Assembly (NCBI GenBank): GCA_030151135.1
Contig: JASLEQ010000042.1
Span: forward strand, 1-7,540
DNA: 7,540 nt
Source: Candidatus Sulfotelmatobacter sp.
GTDB taxonomy: Bacteria; Acidobacteriota; Terriglobia; Terriglobales; SbA1
Direction of reading: 5' to 3'
The notes under the pieces were generated by a model that searched no databases, had not been told where the DNA came from, and saw only the letters and a program-made list of their open reading frames with translations. Of the stretch, positions 6,235 to 7,540 are shown one piece after another. Position numbers and translations under genes: made by a program. The stretch's first letter is position 1; each line of letters starts with the position of its first letter.

Positions 6235-6321
6235 GACGACCTCCGCGGGATTGGATGCTCAACGGTATCGGGAGGGAGCAGCTTCCGATCGGGATGATTC
6301 ATCGCCTCGGCGCATAAATCT

Positions 6322-6334
6322 GCATAGCCTATGC
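6322..6334. promoter_or_regulatory. 13-bp palindrome upstream of the dinB-like gene
   Basis: GCATAG (6322-6327) and CTATGC (6329-6334) flank a single central C, giving a perfect 6-bp dyad. It lies about 88-100 bp upstream of the dinB-like start codon and about 50 bp beyond the ompA-like stop. It could be an operator for a dimeric regulator. It could also be chance or part of the neighbouring repeat element. Confidence 0.25.
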
Positions 6335-6372
6335 GCTCGCTTTGCTCGCGTGGCGGACGAAGGCGTCCGCCC
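6335..6372. repeat. REP-like hairpin element
   Basis: GGCGGACG (6352-6359) and CGTCCGCC (6364-6371) form a perfect 8-bp GC-rich stem with an AAGG loop. They are preceded by two direct copies of GCTCGC (6335-6340 and 6344-6349). The element begins 11 bp beyond the ompA-like stop. Position between genes, GC-rich stem and tetraloop resemble repetitive extragenic palindromes. There is no T-tract. Only one copy is in the window, so repetitiveness is not shown. It might stabilise the ompA-like mRNA 3' end. Confidence 0.4.
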
Positions 6373-6382
6373 CTCCACGAGG

Positions 6383-7540
6383 TTACTTGTTCGGAGTTGC
6401 GGCTGCGCTTGTGGCGGGGCCTTGCGGGGGCTGGTCCAGACCATTGCCGATGGCATCGCCGGATAGGACCAACTCCACGCGTCGATTCTGCGCTCGCCCG
6501 TCAGCCGTATCATTCGATGCGATAGGCTCATTCTTGCCGAAGCCGTGGGCTTCTACGCTGGCTGATGCAATCCCTTGCTGGACGAAATAATCGCGGACCG
6601 CTTGGGCGCGGCGTTCAGAGAGCGTCTGGTTATATTCATCGGTGCCGACGCTGTCCGTGTGTCCTTCGATCGAGACGTGCAGGCTCGGGTAGGCGAGGAC
6701 AATGCCGGAAACCTTGGCGAGGCGCTCACGGGCTCCGGGAGCAAGTTCGAAACTACCGCTGCGGAACAGGACGTCCGACATATTGGCGACGAGTCCGCGG
6801 GCAGAGTCACGTGTGGCGAGAATTGAGTTGAGCTGCTGTAAGAGCCGCGCGCGGAGATCCTGCTTTTCGCGTTCCGCTTGCTCGCGAAGGCTTTCGGCCT
6901 TCTGTGCGTCGAGGCGGGCTTGCGCTGCGTCGGCGGCGAGAGCTTGCTGCTGATCGATGGCGGCCTGTTTCGCTTTCTCGGCTTCTTCTTTCTGGCGTGC
7001 GGCTTCCTGCGCAGCAGCGATTGCTTCCTGCTTCATGCGCTCGGCTTCCGCCTTGGCTTGTTCGGCCTCCGCGCGAGCTTTTTCCGCTGCCTGGCGCGCG
7101 GCTTCAGCTTCGGCGCGTCGCTGCGCTTCGGCTGCGGCGTCGGCTCGGGCTTTGGCTTCGCGGGCAGCTGCGGCGGCTTGCGCGTCTTCTTCCGCTTTCT
7201 TCTTCACGGCCATCAAGCGGGCTTCTTCGGCGGTTTCGGTCGCTTCTTTCGCGGCGATGGAGATCGCTTCTCTCTTCTGTTTCTGCCGATAGAGAGTTTC
7301 CGCATTCAGCAGTTGTTGTCCCGCCTTCGAGAGAATCGATGGAGAGTACTTGTCGGCATCGGCAATGTGCGCGATACGGACCGCATTGCGTGCTTCGAAC
7401 AATTCCAGAGGAGTCTTGGGATCGATTCCAAAGATCGCGTCATTGATGTGGGAATTGGTTTCGGAGTACGTTCCGCGAGGAGCGAGTTCATACTTGGCAT
7501 CCACGTCGGTGGACGCTCCGCTGAGTGAATTGCTTTCCGC
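6383..7540 (-). CDS. OmpA-family envelope protein with DUF4398-like and coiled-coil regions (5' end missing)
   Basis: The visible 385 residues are the C-terminal part of a protein entering from the right edge; the frame is open to 7540, so the start and any lipoprotein or signal peptide lie outside. Residues about 45-110 are helical and DUF4398-like (ELFEARNAVRIAHIADADKY). Residues about 110-235 are an extended coiled coil very rich in Ala, Glu, Lys, Gln and Arg. Residues about 255-360 are an OmpA-like peptidoglycan-binding domain, with SDVLFRSGSFEL, the IEGHTDSVGTDEYNQTLSERRA motif in which Asp296 and Arg311 would grip meso-diaminopimelate, and the closing AQNRRVEL. A Pro/Ala-rich tail follows (362-385). 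It probably tethers the outer membrane to peptidoglycan in a Gram-negative envelope, the coil acting as a spacer. A GTG at 7504 is in frame but need not be the start. Confidence 0.92.
   Translation of the reverse strand, partial: AESNSLSGASTDVDAKYELAPRGTYSETNSHINDAIFGIDPKTPLELFEARNAVRIAHIADADKYSPSILSKAGQQLLNAETLYRQKQKREAISIAAKEATETAEEARLMAVKKKAEEDAQAAAAAREAKARADAAAEAQRRAEAEAARQAAEKARAEAEQAKAEAERMKQEAIAAAQEAARQKEEAEKAKQAAIDQQQALAADAAQARLDAQKAESLREQAEREKQDLRARLLQQLNSILATRDSARGLVANMSDVLFRSGSFELAPGARERLAKVSGIVLAYPSLHVSIEGHTDSVGTDEYNQTLSERRAQAVRDYFVQQGIASASVEAHGFGKNEPIASNDTADGRAQNRRVELVLSGDAIGNGLDQPPQGPATSAAATPNK

Noticed and set aside
6878..7528. 216-codon plus-strand open frame rich in Phe, Leu, Gly and Arg
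   Set aside because: It is antisense to the Ala/Glu/Lys coiled-coil codons of the ompA-like gene, which produce such a composition automatically.

Overview
The window reads as ordinary, GC-rich chromosomal DNA of a soil-type bacterium. Gene content points to Acidobacteriota (Terriglobia, Koribacter/Sulfotelmatobacter-like). The clues are the tilS-hpt-ftsH order, a DinB_2-type protein ending in the LLGAWQ style, and an OmpA protein with a DUF4398-like region and an Ala/Glu/Lys-rich coiled coil. This assignment is an inference from protein style, not from a marker gene. There are no rRNA or tRNA genes, CRISPR arrays or transposases.

Left block (1-2561, all minus strand): tilS (tRNA-Ile lysidine synthetase), then an HPRT-family gene, then the 5' end of ftsH, which runs off the left edge. 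This is the widely conserved tilS-hpt-ftsH cluster. The HPRT-family protein has lost most of the residues HPRT uses for catalysis and looks like a pseudoenzyme. The 147-bp gap before ftsH carries two separate 7-bp inverted repeats. TilS carries lineage-specific insertions.

Centre (2629-3788): a chagasin-family (MEROPS I42) cysteine-protease inhibitor on the plus strand sits tail to tail, 35 bp away, with a papain-family (C1A) cysteine peptidase on the minus strand. Neither has a signal peptide and the peptidase has no visible inhibitory propeptide. They therefore look like a matched intracellular protease/inhibitor pair, the most attractive unit in the window.

Right of centre (4050-5654, plus strand): a 534-residue protein not matched to a named family. 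Its C-terminal third shows the D...ExK...Q-x3-Y pattern of PD-(D/E)XK nucleases. It is closed by a strong intrinsic terminator (5682-5737).

Right block (5752-7540, minus strand): a DinB-superfamily metal-site protein and, upstream of it, the C-terminal 385 residues of an OmpA-like envelope protein that enters from the right edge. The 148-bp gap between them carries a perfect 8-bp-stem hairpin of REP-like appearance and a 13-bp palindrome. No stretch over 300 bp lacks a gene.
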